This document shows positions 27,257 through 36,310 of a stretch of DNA of 64,000 bases, piece by piece. The notes under the pieces are model-generated. The model was not told the origin of the DNA, made no database searches, and worked only from the letters and a program-made list of their open reading frames with translations. The position numbers and the translations under genes are program-made. Origin of the DNA: Chromatiales bacterium (lineage in GTDB: Bacteria; Pseudomonadota; Gammaproteobacteria; Steroidobacterales; GCA-2729495); assembly GCA_016789845.1 (NCBI GenBank), contig JAEUQA010000062.1, forward strand, positions 124,001 to 188,000, given 5' to 3'. Positions within the stretch are counted from its first letter, which is position 1, and each line of letters opens with the position of its first letter.

Positions 27257-29140
27257 ATGCGCATCGTTACCGTTCCCCTTCTGGTTGCCAGCCTCGTCGC
27301 CGCCACCGCCTGGGCCGACGAGCCCCCGACGAAGGAAGCCCTGGCCCGCGTCACCGGGCCGCAGTTCTCCCCCTACGCCGGGCGCAACTTTCCCACCCGC
27401 GTCCTCTGGGGCGACACGCACCTGCACACATCCATCTCGGTGGACGCCGGCACCATGAACCGGGTCGGCCAGGAGGACGCGTTCCGCTTCGCACGGGGCG
27501 AGGAAGTCACCAGCACCGGCGGCCTGCGCGCGAAACTGTCCCGCCCGCTGGACTTCCTCGTCATTGCCGACCATGCCGAGATGTACGGCCTCATGCCGCA
27601 GCTGCTGAGCGGCGACCCCGAAGTGCTCTCTACCGAGGCCGGGAAGAAGTGGTTCGGCGAACTTACCAGCGGCGACAACGACCGGATCTTCAAGACCGCG
27701 ATGGAGATCGTTGCGTCGCTTTCCGGCGACGTGCCGCCCATCAACAACAAGAAGGCGGTGCGAAATGCGTGGCAGGCCTACACGACGCTGGCCGACAGGT
27801 ACAACGAGCCCGGCCGCTTCACGGCGCTCATCGGCTTCGAGTGGACGGCTATCGGCGGCGACAACCTGCACCGGAACGTGGTCTTCCGGGGCGACGCCAG
27901 TGTGGCCAACCGGACGCTGCCGTACTCCCAGTACGACAGCAAGAATCCCGAGAATCTGTGGAAGCATCTCGCTGCCTTCGAGAAGGAGACCGGCGCCGAG
28001 GTGCTGGCGATCCCCCACAACGGCAATCTCAGCAACGGCCGCATGTTCACCGTGGAGACCTTCGACGGCAAGCCGCTCACGAAGGAGCTGGCCACGCTGC
28101 GCGCCCGCTTCGAGCCGCTGATCGAGGCGACCCAGATCAAGGGCGACGGCGAGTCCCACCCCTTCCTGTCCCCCAACGACGAGTTTGCCGGCTACGAGAC
28201 CTGGGACCGGTCGAACCTCACCGGCACCCAGCTCAAGAAGCCGGAAATGCTCCAGTGGGAGTACGCCCGCTCGGCCCTGAAGACCGGACTGCAGCTGGAG
28301 CGCAGGCTCGGCGTGAACCCCTACAAGTTCGGCATGGTGGGCAGCACCGACTCGCACACGTCGTTGACTGCCGTGGAGGAAGACAACTTCTTCGGCAAGC
28401 ATTCCGGCGTGGAGCCAGGCCCCCACCGCTGGGAGCACGTCGTCATCCAGGCGCCCGACCCGAAGCTCAGCGTGATGGGCTGGCAGCAGGCGGCGTCCGG
28501 CTATGCGGCCGTGTGGGCCACCGAGAACACCCGCGAGGCGGTATTCGACGCCATGAAGCGCAAGGAGACCTACGCCACGACCGGCTCCCGCATGACCGTG
28601 CGCTTCTTCGGCGGCTGGGACTTCGCCGCCCAGGACACCATGACGCGCCAGCCGGCAAGCATCGGCTATGCGAAGGGCGTGCCGATGGGCGGCGACCTCC
28701 GCAAGGCCCCCGCCGGCAAGCGGCCCAGCTTCCTGCTGGCCGCCATGAAGGACCCCTACAGCGGCAACCTGGACCGGATCCAGGTCGTGAAGGGCTGGAT
28801 GGACAAGGCCGGCAAGACCCAGGAGAAGGTCTACGACGTGGCCTGGTCCGATGACCGCAAGCCCGGCGCGGACGGCAAGCTGCCGCCGGTCGGCAACACG
28901 GTGGACGTGGCCAGTGCCACCTGGACCAACAGCATCGGCTCGCCGGAACTGATCGCCGTGTGGCAGGACCCAGACTTCGACGCGGGCGAGAGCGCCTTCT
29001 ACTATGCCCGGGTGATCGAGATCCCCACGCCGCGCTGGACCGCCTACGAGGCGAAGCGCTACGGCATCACGATGCCGCCCGAAGTCCCCATGACCACCCA
29101 GGAGCGGGCCTACACCTCGCCGATCTGGTACAGCCCGTAG
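27257..29140 (+). CDS. DUF3604 secreted metal-dependent hydrolase-like protein
   Basis: 627 aa with a signal peptide (to about residue 21, TAWA). PHP-like metal motifs are visible: GDTHLHTSISVD near residue 51, IADHAEMYG near 102, AIPHNGN and STDSHTS. The family (DUF3604) is common in marine and soil proteobacteria and resembles PHP phosphoesterases, but no reaction is established. AGGGTGA lies before the ATG at 27257. It is usually seen near outer-membrane or transport genes; here it follows a barrel gene. A relic of a second copy lies at 26390-26427. Confidence 0.92.
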   Translation: MRIVTVPLLVASLVAATAWADEPPTKEALARVTGPQFSPYAGRNFPTRVLWGDTHLHTSISVDAGTMNRVGQEDAFRFARGEEVTSTGGLRAKLSRPLDFLVIADHAEMYGLMPQLLSGDPEVLSTEAGKKWFGELTSGDNDRIFKTAMEIVASLSGDVPPINNKKAVRNAWQAYTTLADRYNEPGRFTALIGFEWTAIGGDNLHRNVVFRGDASVANRTLPYSQYDSKNPENLWKHLAAFEKETGAEVLAIPHNGNLSNGRMFTVETFDGKPLTKELATLRARFEPLIEATQIKGDGESHPFLSPNDEFAGYETWDRSNLTGTQLKKPEMLQWEYARSALKTGLQLERRLGVNPYKFGMVGSTDSHTSLTAVEEDNFFGKHSGVEPGPHRWEHVVIQAPDPKLSVMGWQQAASGYAAVWATENTREAVFDAMKRKETYATTGSRMTVRFFGGWDFAAQDTMTRQPASIGYAKGVPMGGDLRKAPAGKRPSFLLAAMKDPYSGNLDRIQVVKGWMDKAGKTQEKVYDVAWSDDRKPGADGKLPPVGNTVDVASATWTNSIGSPELIAVWQDPDFDAGESAFYYARVIEIPTPRWTAYEAKRYGITMPPEVPMTTQERAYTSPIWYSP

Positions 29141-29192
29141 CTCGCGGCGGCCAGCAGGGTGGGGCCGATCCCCAGTCCCTGGTGCACCTGGA

Positions 29193-31553
29193 TCAGCGGT
29201 TCTCGAGGCGGCCGAAGTCGAAGATGCCGGACGCTACCGGCTCGAGGCCGGCGTAGGTCCTGGCCAGCGTGTCGCTGTGCTGCCAGAAGCCGGGGTTGGT
29301 CCGGTCCACGCCGAAGCGGGCCACGAGCGCCCGGTACTCCGCCTCCGAGCGCAGGCCAGCAACTGCCGAGGTGAACGCGGGGAGTTCGGCGCGGGCCACG
29401 CGGAAGAACGCGTTAGGGTAGGCGCCGATGAAGCCGCGGCCGACGAAGAGGGTGTTCTCGGCCGGCACGAAGCGCTTCTCTTCCCTGAAGAGCGAGGCCA
29501 CGTTGGTGTGTGCGGTGTCCCGAGCGAGTGAGTAGATCGCCGGCCCGTCCGTGCCGGCACCCGTGACAGCGAGAAACGCCAGCTCGGGCATCAGCGTCGC
29601 GCTCTCGCCCCGCAGGCTGGCGAGGCGCCCGAGTTCCGCCCGCAGTGCCGCGTCCGGCTCGTACCGCAGGTCGTGTTGCTGGTCGTGTACCGGGGCCAGC
29701 TTCTTCGCCAGCATCTGCAACAGTTCCAGGCGCGGATCATCCGTGGTGTAGCGGATGTCCGAGTCCCGGTCGAAGGCGATGCGGCTGCCGTAGACGTACT
29801 CCCGTACCGACTTGTCCGCGTCCCGGTACCAGTAGTCCCGGACCGCCTTGCGGCTGGCCTCCGGGAGCAGCGTGAGGAAGTTGAATTCGCCTTCCATCCG
29901 CAGGAAGTCCATGTACAGGCGCGTGTTGAGCTGGTGGCCCGCCGTGCCGAAGACGTCGAAGCCGGCGACCAGCAGGTAGTGGATGCGCTCGAAGAGCGAG
30001 TACCCGATCACCCAGGCCGTCTTCGGCGGTTCGCCGACGAGGCCGCGGACCACGGACGCGTTGTCCGAGTGCCGGAAGATGGTGAGGGCGGCGTTGGTGT
30101 TCTTCCCGTCGCCGTCCCAGACGAGGGAGAGGTCCACCTGCGACCGTTCCGCCGACTCTTCCATGAACTGCTGCTTGGCCTGCAGGTACTCGACCTGCCG
30201 GTCCCGGTAGCGGCGCCAGGAGAGCAGCCCGAACGGGGTCGTCTCGCTGTCCGCCGGCAGCCGCAGCCGGCTGCCCTCGAGTTCCAGCAGGCCCGGGAGC
30301 TGCTCCGTGAGCGGGCCATCCGGCGCGGCGAACACCACCCAGAACCGGTCGTCGATCACGTCCACGGCCACCTGTCCCCGGCAGACCGGGCCCTTCATGA
30401 AGCCCTGGATGAAGTACTCCGCGTCGTCGAGCATGAAGCGGTACCGGGACTCCACCGGCAGCGCCGCGAACGCCACGAATGGGTTGCTCGCCACTGGGGG
30501 CGAGTAGTCGGGCAGGCTGGCGACCTCGTAGTCCGGGGCCAGGAACAGCTGCCGGAAGCGCTCCATCCGGGCGGCGTCGAGCCGGTAGGGCATGTGGGTC
30601 TTGGCCACCACGGTGGCATGCACCGGCTCCAGCCGGTACCAGAACGCCTCCGTGCCCGGGTCGTCGAAGGGGCGGCGCGTCGCGATGACCTCCACCGGCT
30701 GGCCCGGCGCCGTGCGCGAGCGGATGAGGCGGAAGAACTGCCGGGACGGGCCGATGTCGAAATGGAAGGTGCCGAGGTAGAGGTGCTCATAGAGGTAGCG
30801 GCTCATCAGCCGCTCCTTCGGGGACGGTCCGTTGAGGAATGCTTCCCAGGCGGCGACTTCCTCGAGCACTGCGGCGTCCGGCGCCGCAGGGGGCCGGTAC
30901 GGCGCCCCGCGGGCCAGCCAGCCGGCGAGTGTCGCAAACTCGGCATCGGCCAGGCCCGGCAGGCCGTAGGGCATTCCCCATTGGGGGAAGCGCTTCGCGA
31001 AGCGCGGGAATTCCTCCGGCGCCGGGCATTGCTGGTCCCTGTCGATCGCCACGTCGTAGTCCTTGCCGAGTGGCATCGCGGCCACCTGGGGGTGCTGCCG
31101 CTTCTGGGTCAGCAGCTTCAGCATGAGGCCCTGCCGGGCGGCGGCCGGCGAGGTCGGCGACACATCATCGAGCACGCTGTAGAAGCCCTTGCCCCGCCAG
31201 CCCGCCGCGGTCGGCGAATCCAGGAACAGGCGCGTGGGCGCGGCCTCCCTCACCCGGGTGGCGGTGTAGACGACGTCCTTGCTGGCCCCGCGCTCGATGC
31301 CCTCGAAGGCGGCGAGGTTGAGCTGGCAGGGTGCGTCGAAGCACGCGTGACAGACGACGCAGCGCTGGTCCAGCACCGGCTTGACGTCCCGCCAGTAGTC
31401 GGGGGCGCCGGCGGCCGCTAACAGCGCCTGCGTGGCCGGATCCGGCGGCGGAGTCTCAGCGGGAGCGTCCGGCCAGGTGCCCGGGGTGCAGCCCGTCATT
31501 GCCCATAGGAGCAGGGCAGGCACTGCCCCGGCGACGTGGCTGTTGCGTGGCAT
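29193..31553 (-). CDS. cti: Fatty acid cis/trans isomerase
   Basis: 786 aa. The lipobox-like ALLLWAMTGC near residue 22 is followed by the heme c motif CVVCH (65-69), then CFDAPCQLNL, typical of Cti. The enzyme converts cis- to trans-unsaturated phospholipid acyl chains in the periplasm, stiffening membranes during solvent or heat stress. A longer frame to 31655 exists, but the Met at 31553 opens the export signal. The presence of c-type heme implies a cytochrome c maturation system elsewhere. It is convergent with DUF3604 and probably monocistronic. Confidence 0.93.
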   Translation of the reverse strand: MPRNSHVAGAVPALLLWAMTGCTPGTWPDAPAETPPPDPATQALLAAAGAPDYWRDVKPVLDQRCVVCHACFDAPCQLNLAAFEGIERGASKDVVYTATRVREAAPTRLFLDSPTAAGWRGKGFYSVLDDVSPTSPAAARQGLMLKLLTQKRQHPQVAAMPLGKDYDVAIDRDQQCPAPEEFPRFAKRFPQWGMPYGLPGLADAEFATLAGWLARGAPYRPPAAPDAAVLEEVAAWEAFLNGPSPKERLMSRYLYEHLYLGTFHFDIGPSRQFFRLIRSRTAPGQPVEVIATRRPFDDPGTEAFWYRLEPVHATVVAKTHMPYRLDAARMERFRQLFLAPDYEVASLPDYSPPVASNPFVAFAALPVESRYRFMLDDAEYFIQGFMKGPVCRGQVAVDVIDDRFWVVFAAPDGPLTEQLPGLLELEGSRLRLPADSETTPFGLLSWRRYRDRQVEYLQAKQQFMEESAERSQVDLSLVWDGDGKNTNAALTIFRHSDNASVVRGLVGEPPKTAWVIGYSLFERIHYLLVAGFDVFGTAGHQLNTRLYMDFLRMEGEFNFLTLLPEASRKAVRDYWYRDADKSVREYVYGSRIAFDRDSDIRYTTDDPRLELLQMLAKKLAPVHDQQHDLRYEPDAALRAELGRLASLRGESATLMPELAFLAVTGAGTDGPAIYSLARDTAHTNVASLFREEKRFVPAENTLFVGRGFIGAYPNAFFRVARAELPAFTSAVAGLRSEAEYRALVARFGVDRTNPGFWQHSDTLARTYAGLEPVASGIFDFGRLENR

Positions 31554-31727
31554 GCGGGCGGCGTCCTGGCGTGGAAGCAAGCGGACTGTGACGGCCGCTA
31601 CACTACTGGCCATCCTCCGGGACCACAACTCCCCGGCAATCGCCGCCGTGGTCAAGTGGCACGTCCATAGCTACGATTTGAGGTTCGTGATGGTTTTGGT
31701 GTGGTACCCGCCCGGAGGTCTTGCCGG

Positions 31728-32384
31728 ATGAAGCGATTCGCTTGCATGGCGGCCACTCTGGCCACCTTCTGGACAGCTCCTGCGCTGGCGGACTCGACCG
31801 ATGCCGCCTGCATAATCTACCCTGCCGGTTCGGATCGCGCCGACGCCATGATCCCCTGCACCTTCGGTCAGCGGCAGGGTTACATCACGATCACCCGCAG
31901 CGATGGGGTGACCCATGAGCTCGCGCCGGTCGGTGACAGCCCCGGTAGTTTCCGCGACCAGAAAGGCCGCGCCGTTTACCGCCAGAGCGGGCTGGGCGAC
32001 CAGGGCCAGATCTTCCGCCTCCCGGACGTGAGCGTCTACGTGTACTGGGACACTTCCATGCTCAAACCCCTGCCCGCTGACAGCAACCCGACCTCGCCGT
32101 TCACCACTGCCGACTTTGACGCCACCACCCTCCTGCGGTGTCGAGCTGCCGGAGACTCCGAGTTTGGCAACTGCCCGGCCGGTATCGCGCGCATGGAAGG
32201 CGGCCAGGCCTCGATCACCGTGCAGAACCAGAAGGGCGAGAGGTTCACCATCAATTTCATGAAGGACTACGTGAACGCCACCAACCGCGAGCTCAAGGCA
32301 AAGCTGAAAGGTGATTTGTGGATCCTCAATTTCGCCAACGGTGAGGTCTGGGAAGTGCCGCTGGCCGCCATCGAGGGAGGCTGA
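31728..32384 (+). CDS. Secreted protein of unknown function
   Basis: 218 aa. I do not recognise the family. A signal peptide (KRFACMAATLATFWTAPALA) precedes a soluble domain with two cysteine pairs (AACIIYP / MIPCTF and LLRCRAAG / FGNCPAG) that probably form disulfides. The segment GQRQGYITITRSDGVTHEL and the later VYWDTSMLKPL look beta-rich. GGAGGT lies 9 bases before the ATG at 31728. It is followed 4 bases later by another secreted protein, so they form an operon. The base composition is a little more A/T-rich than its neighbours. Confidence 0.75.
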   Translation: MKRFACMAATLATFWTAPALADSTDAACIIYPAGSDRADAMIPCTFGQRQGYITITRSDGVTHELAPVGDSPGSFRDQKGRAVYRQSGLGDQGQIFRLPDVSVYVYWDTSMLKPLPADSNPTSPFTTADFDATTLLRCRAAGDSEFGNCPAGIARMEGGQASITVQNQKGERFTINFMKDYVNATNRELKAKLKGDLWILNFANGEVWEVPLAAIEGG

Positions 32385-32388
32385 CGGC

Positions 32389-33165
32389 ATGAGACTGCCT
32401 TGCATCAATGCCGCCCCGGCCCTGGTTGCCAGCGTCTTGCTGTCGGCCGTGGCGACCGCAGGCGAACTGGACGGCAGTGCCTGGCGGCTGGTCAACATCG
32501 CCTCGATGGACGACACCAACTACGCCCCGGATGATCCCGCGAATTACCTGGCGCAATTCGAGTGGGTGCGCAGCTACGTGATGAAGGACGGCCACCTGTT
32601 CCTGGCCACCATGGCGGACGGGGCGATCATCGAATTCGAACCGCTGCCGCCGGTCGTCGCGACCGTGCTGGGCGAGGAGGTTCGCGCCAACGATGTAGCT
32701 GAAATGCAGTCAACGATAATCGCGCGGCTTTTCGCTCGCTACGCCGCCGAGCGGGGTATCAAGGTCGAAGAAGCCGAGCTTGCCAGCTACCTCGGGAACA
32801 TGCGCCGCGGGATGGCAGCCGAAGGCCTGACCGCGGGGGAAGAAGATCTGAGCCCGGATGAGAAGCGTCAGGTCGACGCCATGCGGCGGGAGATGGGCTC
32901 GTCGCTGATCCGGCAGTGGAAGATCAACAAGTCCCTGCACGAGGCCTATGGCGGGCGCATCATCTACCAGCAACTCGGCCCCGAGCCGCTGGACGCCTAT
33001 CGTCAGTATCTGGAAGAACGCCAAAAGGCCGGGGATTTCCGCATTGATGAGTCAGCGATGAAGCAGGCCTTCTGGCAGTACTTTACCGACGACTCGCAGC
33101 ACGATTTCATGAAGAAGGGCAGCGCGGACGAGGCAAGGGCTTTCGCGACATCGCCTTGGGAATAG
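32389..33165 (+). CDS. Secreted META-like / SurA-N-like two-domain protein
   Basis: 258 aa with a signal peptide (ALVASVLLSAVATA). Residues 25-75 (LDGSAWRLVNIASMDDTNYAPDDP...) resemble the META/HslJ fold, where 'W.L.....D' recurs. Residues 90-240 (VRANDVAEMQSTIIARLFARYAAERGIKVEEAELASYL) resemble the N-terminal helical domain of SurA-type periplasmic folding factors, but no parvulin domain follows. Both assignments are by pattern only. GGGAGG stands before the ATG at 32389. It may act as a periplasmic chaperone for the preceding protein; this is a guess. Confidence 0.65.
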   Translation: MRLPCINAAPALVASVLLSAVATAGELDGSAWRLVNIASMDDTNYAPDDPANYLAQFEWVRSYVMKDGHLFLATMADGAIIEFEPLPPVVATVLGEEVRANDVAEMQSTIIARLFARYAAERGIKVEEAELASYLGNMRRGMAAEGLTAGEEDLSPDEKRQVDAMRREMGSSLIRQWKINKSLHEAYGGRIIYQQLGPEPLDAYRQYLEERQKAGDFRIDESAMKQAFWQYFTDDSQHDFMKKGSADEARAFATSPWE

Positions 33166-33182
33166 TGCTCGGCCCGTCGCGG

Positions 33183-34766
33183 TCAGAGACTCGGCGCGAA
33201 CAAATCCCCGATCGACTTCCGGAACCGGTAGATGACATCCTCGGGAGCGGCGAAGCCGGCCGCCATCCCCGGGGTGACTTCCCGGCTGTAGCGAAGGTCA
33301 CCTTCCAGCAGTGCCGTCCGCAGCTGCGCGGCCAGGTCGGGGTGGTCGAACACCACGGCGGTCTCGCTGTTGAGCCGCTCGCTCCGGGGGTCGAGATTGT
33401 AGGAGCCGACCAGGCTTCGGCGGCCGTCCACCACGGCGAACTTCGAATGCATGGTGCCCTGGGTGGGGACGGGCTCGTCCGGCGCCTGGCCAGTCCATTC
33501 CCAGATGCGGATACCGGCGTCCTGGTTGGGGCAGGCCGCGACCGCGGCCTCCTCATTAACGGCCAGCAGGTCCTTGTAGTGGCCGCGGCCGACCATGCTG
33601 ATCTCCGGCAGGTCGTTGGTTTCCGGGCTGTTGGACACGAGGCGCACCGAGACACAGCGCGCGGCGGCGTCCTTCAGTGCCCGCGATATCGCCGGCGTGG
33701 GCACGAAGTAGGCATTGGCGATGAGTACTTCCCGTTTGGCCCGCTCGATCAGCTTCACGTAGGCCTGCTGGAGGTAGGACTCCCGGAACCTGGGCCGGCT
33801 CTGGAAGAAGCGGCAGGCCGCTGGCCTGAAGGCGGTGGCGGGCTGGCGTGCCTCAAGTGTCGCGACGCGCGCCACGAGCGCCGGGTCGGTGTCGAAGCGG
33901 ATGGGCAGCTTGCCGGTCTCGTCCAGCACGACCCGCGTGGCGTCCCAGTAGATGTTGGTGTTGAAGATCCCCTTCGCCTTCTTCACGCCGACGAAGTAGT
34001 CGAAATTGCGATCGAACGCCGCGACCATGTCGGCCACCACCTTGCCCCGCAGGACCACGTCCTGGTCCCGCCAGTAGGCACTGGGCTCCTGCGGGTTGAC
34101 GCGGAAGTATTCGTTGCCGATGTTGAGCCCGCCGGTGACGGCCACGCCGTGGTCCGTCTCGCCGTCGATGATCCACATCTTCTCGTGGAAGCGCTTGTTG
34201 GGCTGGTCGGGATCCGCGTGAGGGGTGAGCTTGGGAATCGGCAACTCGTTGAGCCACTGCAGGGCCAGGGCCTCGTAGCCCTCGACCTCGATGCCGTGCT
34301 GCTTCAGGTCGAAGAAGAGCCACTGGGTCTGGAGCCACGGGTTGGAGAAGGCGTCCACGATGACCCGGACGTCGAGGCCCTCGGCTTTCTTCTGCTTCAG
34401 CACCTCCGCGATGCGCAGCCCCGACTCGTCGCCCTTGAACACCAGGGCCTGGATGCGGATCGACGTGTCCGCCTTGCGGAGTGCGGCCATGCGGACGGCG
34501 AAGGAGTCCTCGCCGCCTGCCAGGACCGCGATGTCACAGTCGGCGGGCGGGTGGGCCGGGAACAGGCCCGTGCGGCCCACGTCCTCGTAGGGACTGCCGG
34601 TGAAGTGGCTGTCCGCGCCGAGGACGGAGGAGCTCCGTGTCTCCACGATGAAGTCCTCCAGCGCGTCGTCGTCCGCGGTGCCCGAAGAGCCAGTGCCGGC
34701 CGCGCAACCGGCGAGGATGCAGGCAGAGAGTGCGGCGAGGAAACCATGTGGTGGAGCGATGGCCAT
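33183..34766 (-). CDS. Phospholipase D-family lipoprotein (cardiolipin synthase-like)
   Basis: 527 aa. The N-terminus ends in a lipobox (ACILAGC, Cys21). Two HKD motifs are present: HEKMWIID at 194-201 and HSKFAVVD at 440-447, each with a downstream catalytic-loop pattern (GGLNIGNEYF and GSYNLDPRSERLNSE). This fits a phospholipase D/cardiolipin-synthase fold acting on phospholipids, here probably anchored in the outer membrane and facing the periplasm, unlike cytoplasmic-membrane Cls enzymes. The substrate is unproven. It is divergent from the LssY_C gene. Confidence 0.85.
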   Translation of the reverse strand: MAIAPPHGFLAALSACILAGCAAGTGSSGTADDDALEDFIVETRSSSVLGADSHFTGSPYEDVGRTGLFPAHPPADCDIAVLAGGEDSFAVRMAALRKADTSIRIQALVFKGDESGLRIAEVLKQKKAEGLDVRVIVDAFSNPWLQTQWLFFDLKQHGIEVEGYEALALQWLNELPIPKLTPHADPDQPNKRFHEKMWIIDGETDHGVAVTGGLNIGNEYFRVNPQEPSAYWRDQDVVLRGKVVADMVAAFDRNFDYFVGVKKAKGIFNTNIYWDATRVVLDETGKLPIRFDTDPALVARVATLEARQPATAFRPAACRFFQSRPRFRESYLQQAYVKLIERAKREVLIANAYFVPTPAISRALKDAAARCVSVRLVSNSPETNDLPEISMVGRGHYKDLLAVNEEAAVAACPNQDAGIRIWEWTGQAPDEPVPTQGTMHSKFAVVDGRRSLVGSYNLDPRSERLNSETAVVFDHPDLAAQLRTALLEGDLRYSREVTPGMAAGFAAPEDVIYRFRKSIGDLFAPSL

Positions 34767-34918
34767 GTGGATCGGACCAGCAGGTCAACAGTGAATGGAC
34801 ACGATACCGTACGGCCGCGCCCGGGCGCCTGTCCATACCGGCCGTGCCAGCGGCCCGGCCGGCGGGCTACTATCCACCGGTCACGGGCCAGGGAATCTGT
34901 CGCGATGGGGAGCAGCGA

Positions 34919-36310
34919 GTGCGTCGGGTGAGGCGGGCGATGGCGGGCGTACGCGTTGCTGCCCTGGTTGCCAGTTTGGGCCTCGCGTCGTGCGCGACCT
35001 TGCCCTATGCGCCCCGGCCACTGGCGACGCCCGGCGATCTCATGGGTGTCCAGTCGAAGACGGTGGAGGACGTCACCGTCACTGTCGCAATCCTCACCGA
35101 CGAGCAGTCGGAGCGGCACTTCGGCGTTGACCTTGCGGCCCACGATCTGCAGGCCCTCTGGGCCAGGGTCCGCAATGCGTCCAGGCAGCGGCTCTGGGTG
35201 ATTGGCAGCGTTCTCGAGCGGGACTTCTACTCGCCGGACGAGGCTGCCTTTCTGATGCGCAGTGAGGTCCCGAAGGACGCGTTCGAGGACCTGCGCCAGC
35301 GACTGCGCGATTCCGCGTTGCGCGCTCGCTTCGAACCGGCCACCGAGACCGAGGGCTTCGTGATCCTGCCCCGCACGGAAGGCGGGCGCTATCTTGAGGT
35401 CCTGTTGACCACGGATGCTTACCAGGCTGAGCTGGAGCAGGCCTCGGGCGCGGCTGCCGGGCCGCAGGAACGGCGGTTCGACTTCGCCCTCCCGCTGCCC
35501 GATGGCGACTTCGACTACGAGCGGCTCGACCCGGCGCGGGTGTACGCCGGTCGCGAGCTGCCGGACATCGATCTCGACCGGCTGCGCGCGGAGCTGGAGC
35601 GCCTGCCCTGCTGCGCGACGAATGCGAATGGCACCCGCGATGGCGATCCACTCAACGTCGTGATTGTCGGCGACGCGCCCGAGGTGCTCGGGGCGCTCTC
35701 CCGCAGCGGCTGGTCATTCACCCACCGCATCGACCTCCGCACGATCGGGCGCGAAGTGGGCGCCGCCATCTCAGGCGCCGCCTACCCGGTGGCGCCCGTC
35801 AGCAGCCTCTATGCCCTGGGCCGCAAGCACGATCTCGCCCTCCAGCGCGCGCGCCGCTCCATCGCCCAGCGCAATCACATGAGGCTGTGGCTGGCGCCCT
35901 TCACCTGCCAGGGACGCATGGTCTGGATCGGCCAGGTCAGCCGCGACATCGGCGTGAAGGCAACCCCGAAGTCGCCCACGCTGACGACCCACGTCATAGA
36001 CCCTGCGGTGGACACGACGCGGGAATACCTGCTGCACAGCCTGCTGGCCCAGGGGCTCGTCGGCAGCTTCGGCTTCGTGAAGGGGAGCGCCCCGGCGACC
36101 CCCTCCGAAGCGCGCGTCAACCTCACTGACGACCCGTACTTCAGTGACGGGCTGCGGCTCGTCGTGGTGCTGGCCCCCGAGCCGGTACCCCTCTCGGCCG
36201 TCCGCAGCCTGCTGTGGGAGCAGTCCGCGGCGCCCATGACCGAGGGTCAGTCGGGGGCGGCGGCTGGCAACGTCCGGCCGCTGGCCCCGGTCGAGGTGGC
36301 ATCGCCGTGA
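34919..36310 (+). CDS. LssY_C-domain lipoprotein
   Basis: 463 aa from the GTG at 34919, with GGGGAG just upstream; a Met 22 bases further (34941) is an alternative. The n-region is basic (RRVRRAM) and ends in lipobox LGLASC. The C-terminal half (DPLNVVIVGDAPEVLGALSRSGW, then HMRLWLAPF...MVWIGQVSRDIG) matches the LssY_C domain, named after a Legionella secretion-locus protein and found fused or next to DedA and PAP2 proteins. Function is unknown, but the family is tied to membrane lipids. Its stop overlaps the next gene's GTG (GTGA). Confidence 0.8.
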   Translation: MRRVRRAMAGVRVAALVASLGLASCATLPYAPRPLATPGDLMGVQSKTVEDVTVTVAILTDEQSERHFGVDLAAHDLQALWARVRNASRQRLWVIGSVLERDFYSPDEAAFLMRSEVPKDAFEDLRQRLRDSALRARFEPATETEGFVILPRTEGGRYLEVLLTTDAYQAELEQASGAAAGPQERRFDFALPLPDGDFDYERLDPARVYAGRELPDIDLDRLRAELERLPCCATNANGTRDGDPLNVVIVGDAPEVLGALSRSGWSFTHRIDLRTIGREVGAAISGAAYPVAPVSSLYALGRKHDLALQRARRSIAQRNHMRLWLAPFTCQGRMVWIGQVSRDIGVKATPKSPTLTTHVIDPAVDTTREYLLHSLLAQGLVGSFGFVKGSAPATPSEARVNLTDDPYFSDGLRLVVVLAPEPVPLSAVRSLLWEQSAAPMTEGQSGAAAGNVRPLAPVEVASP

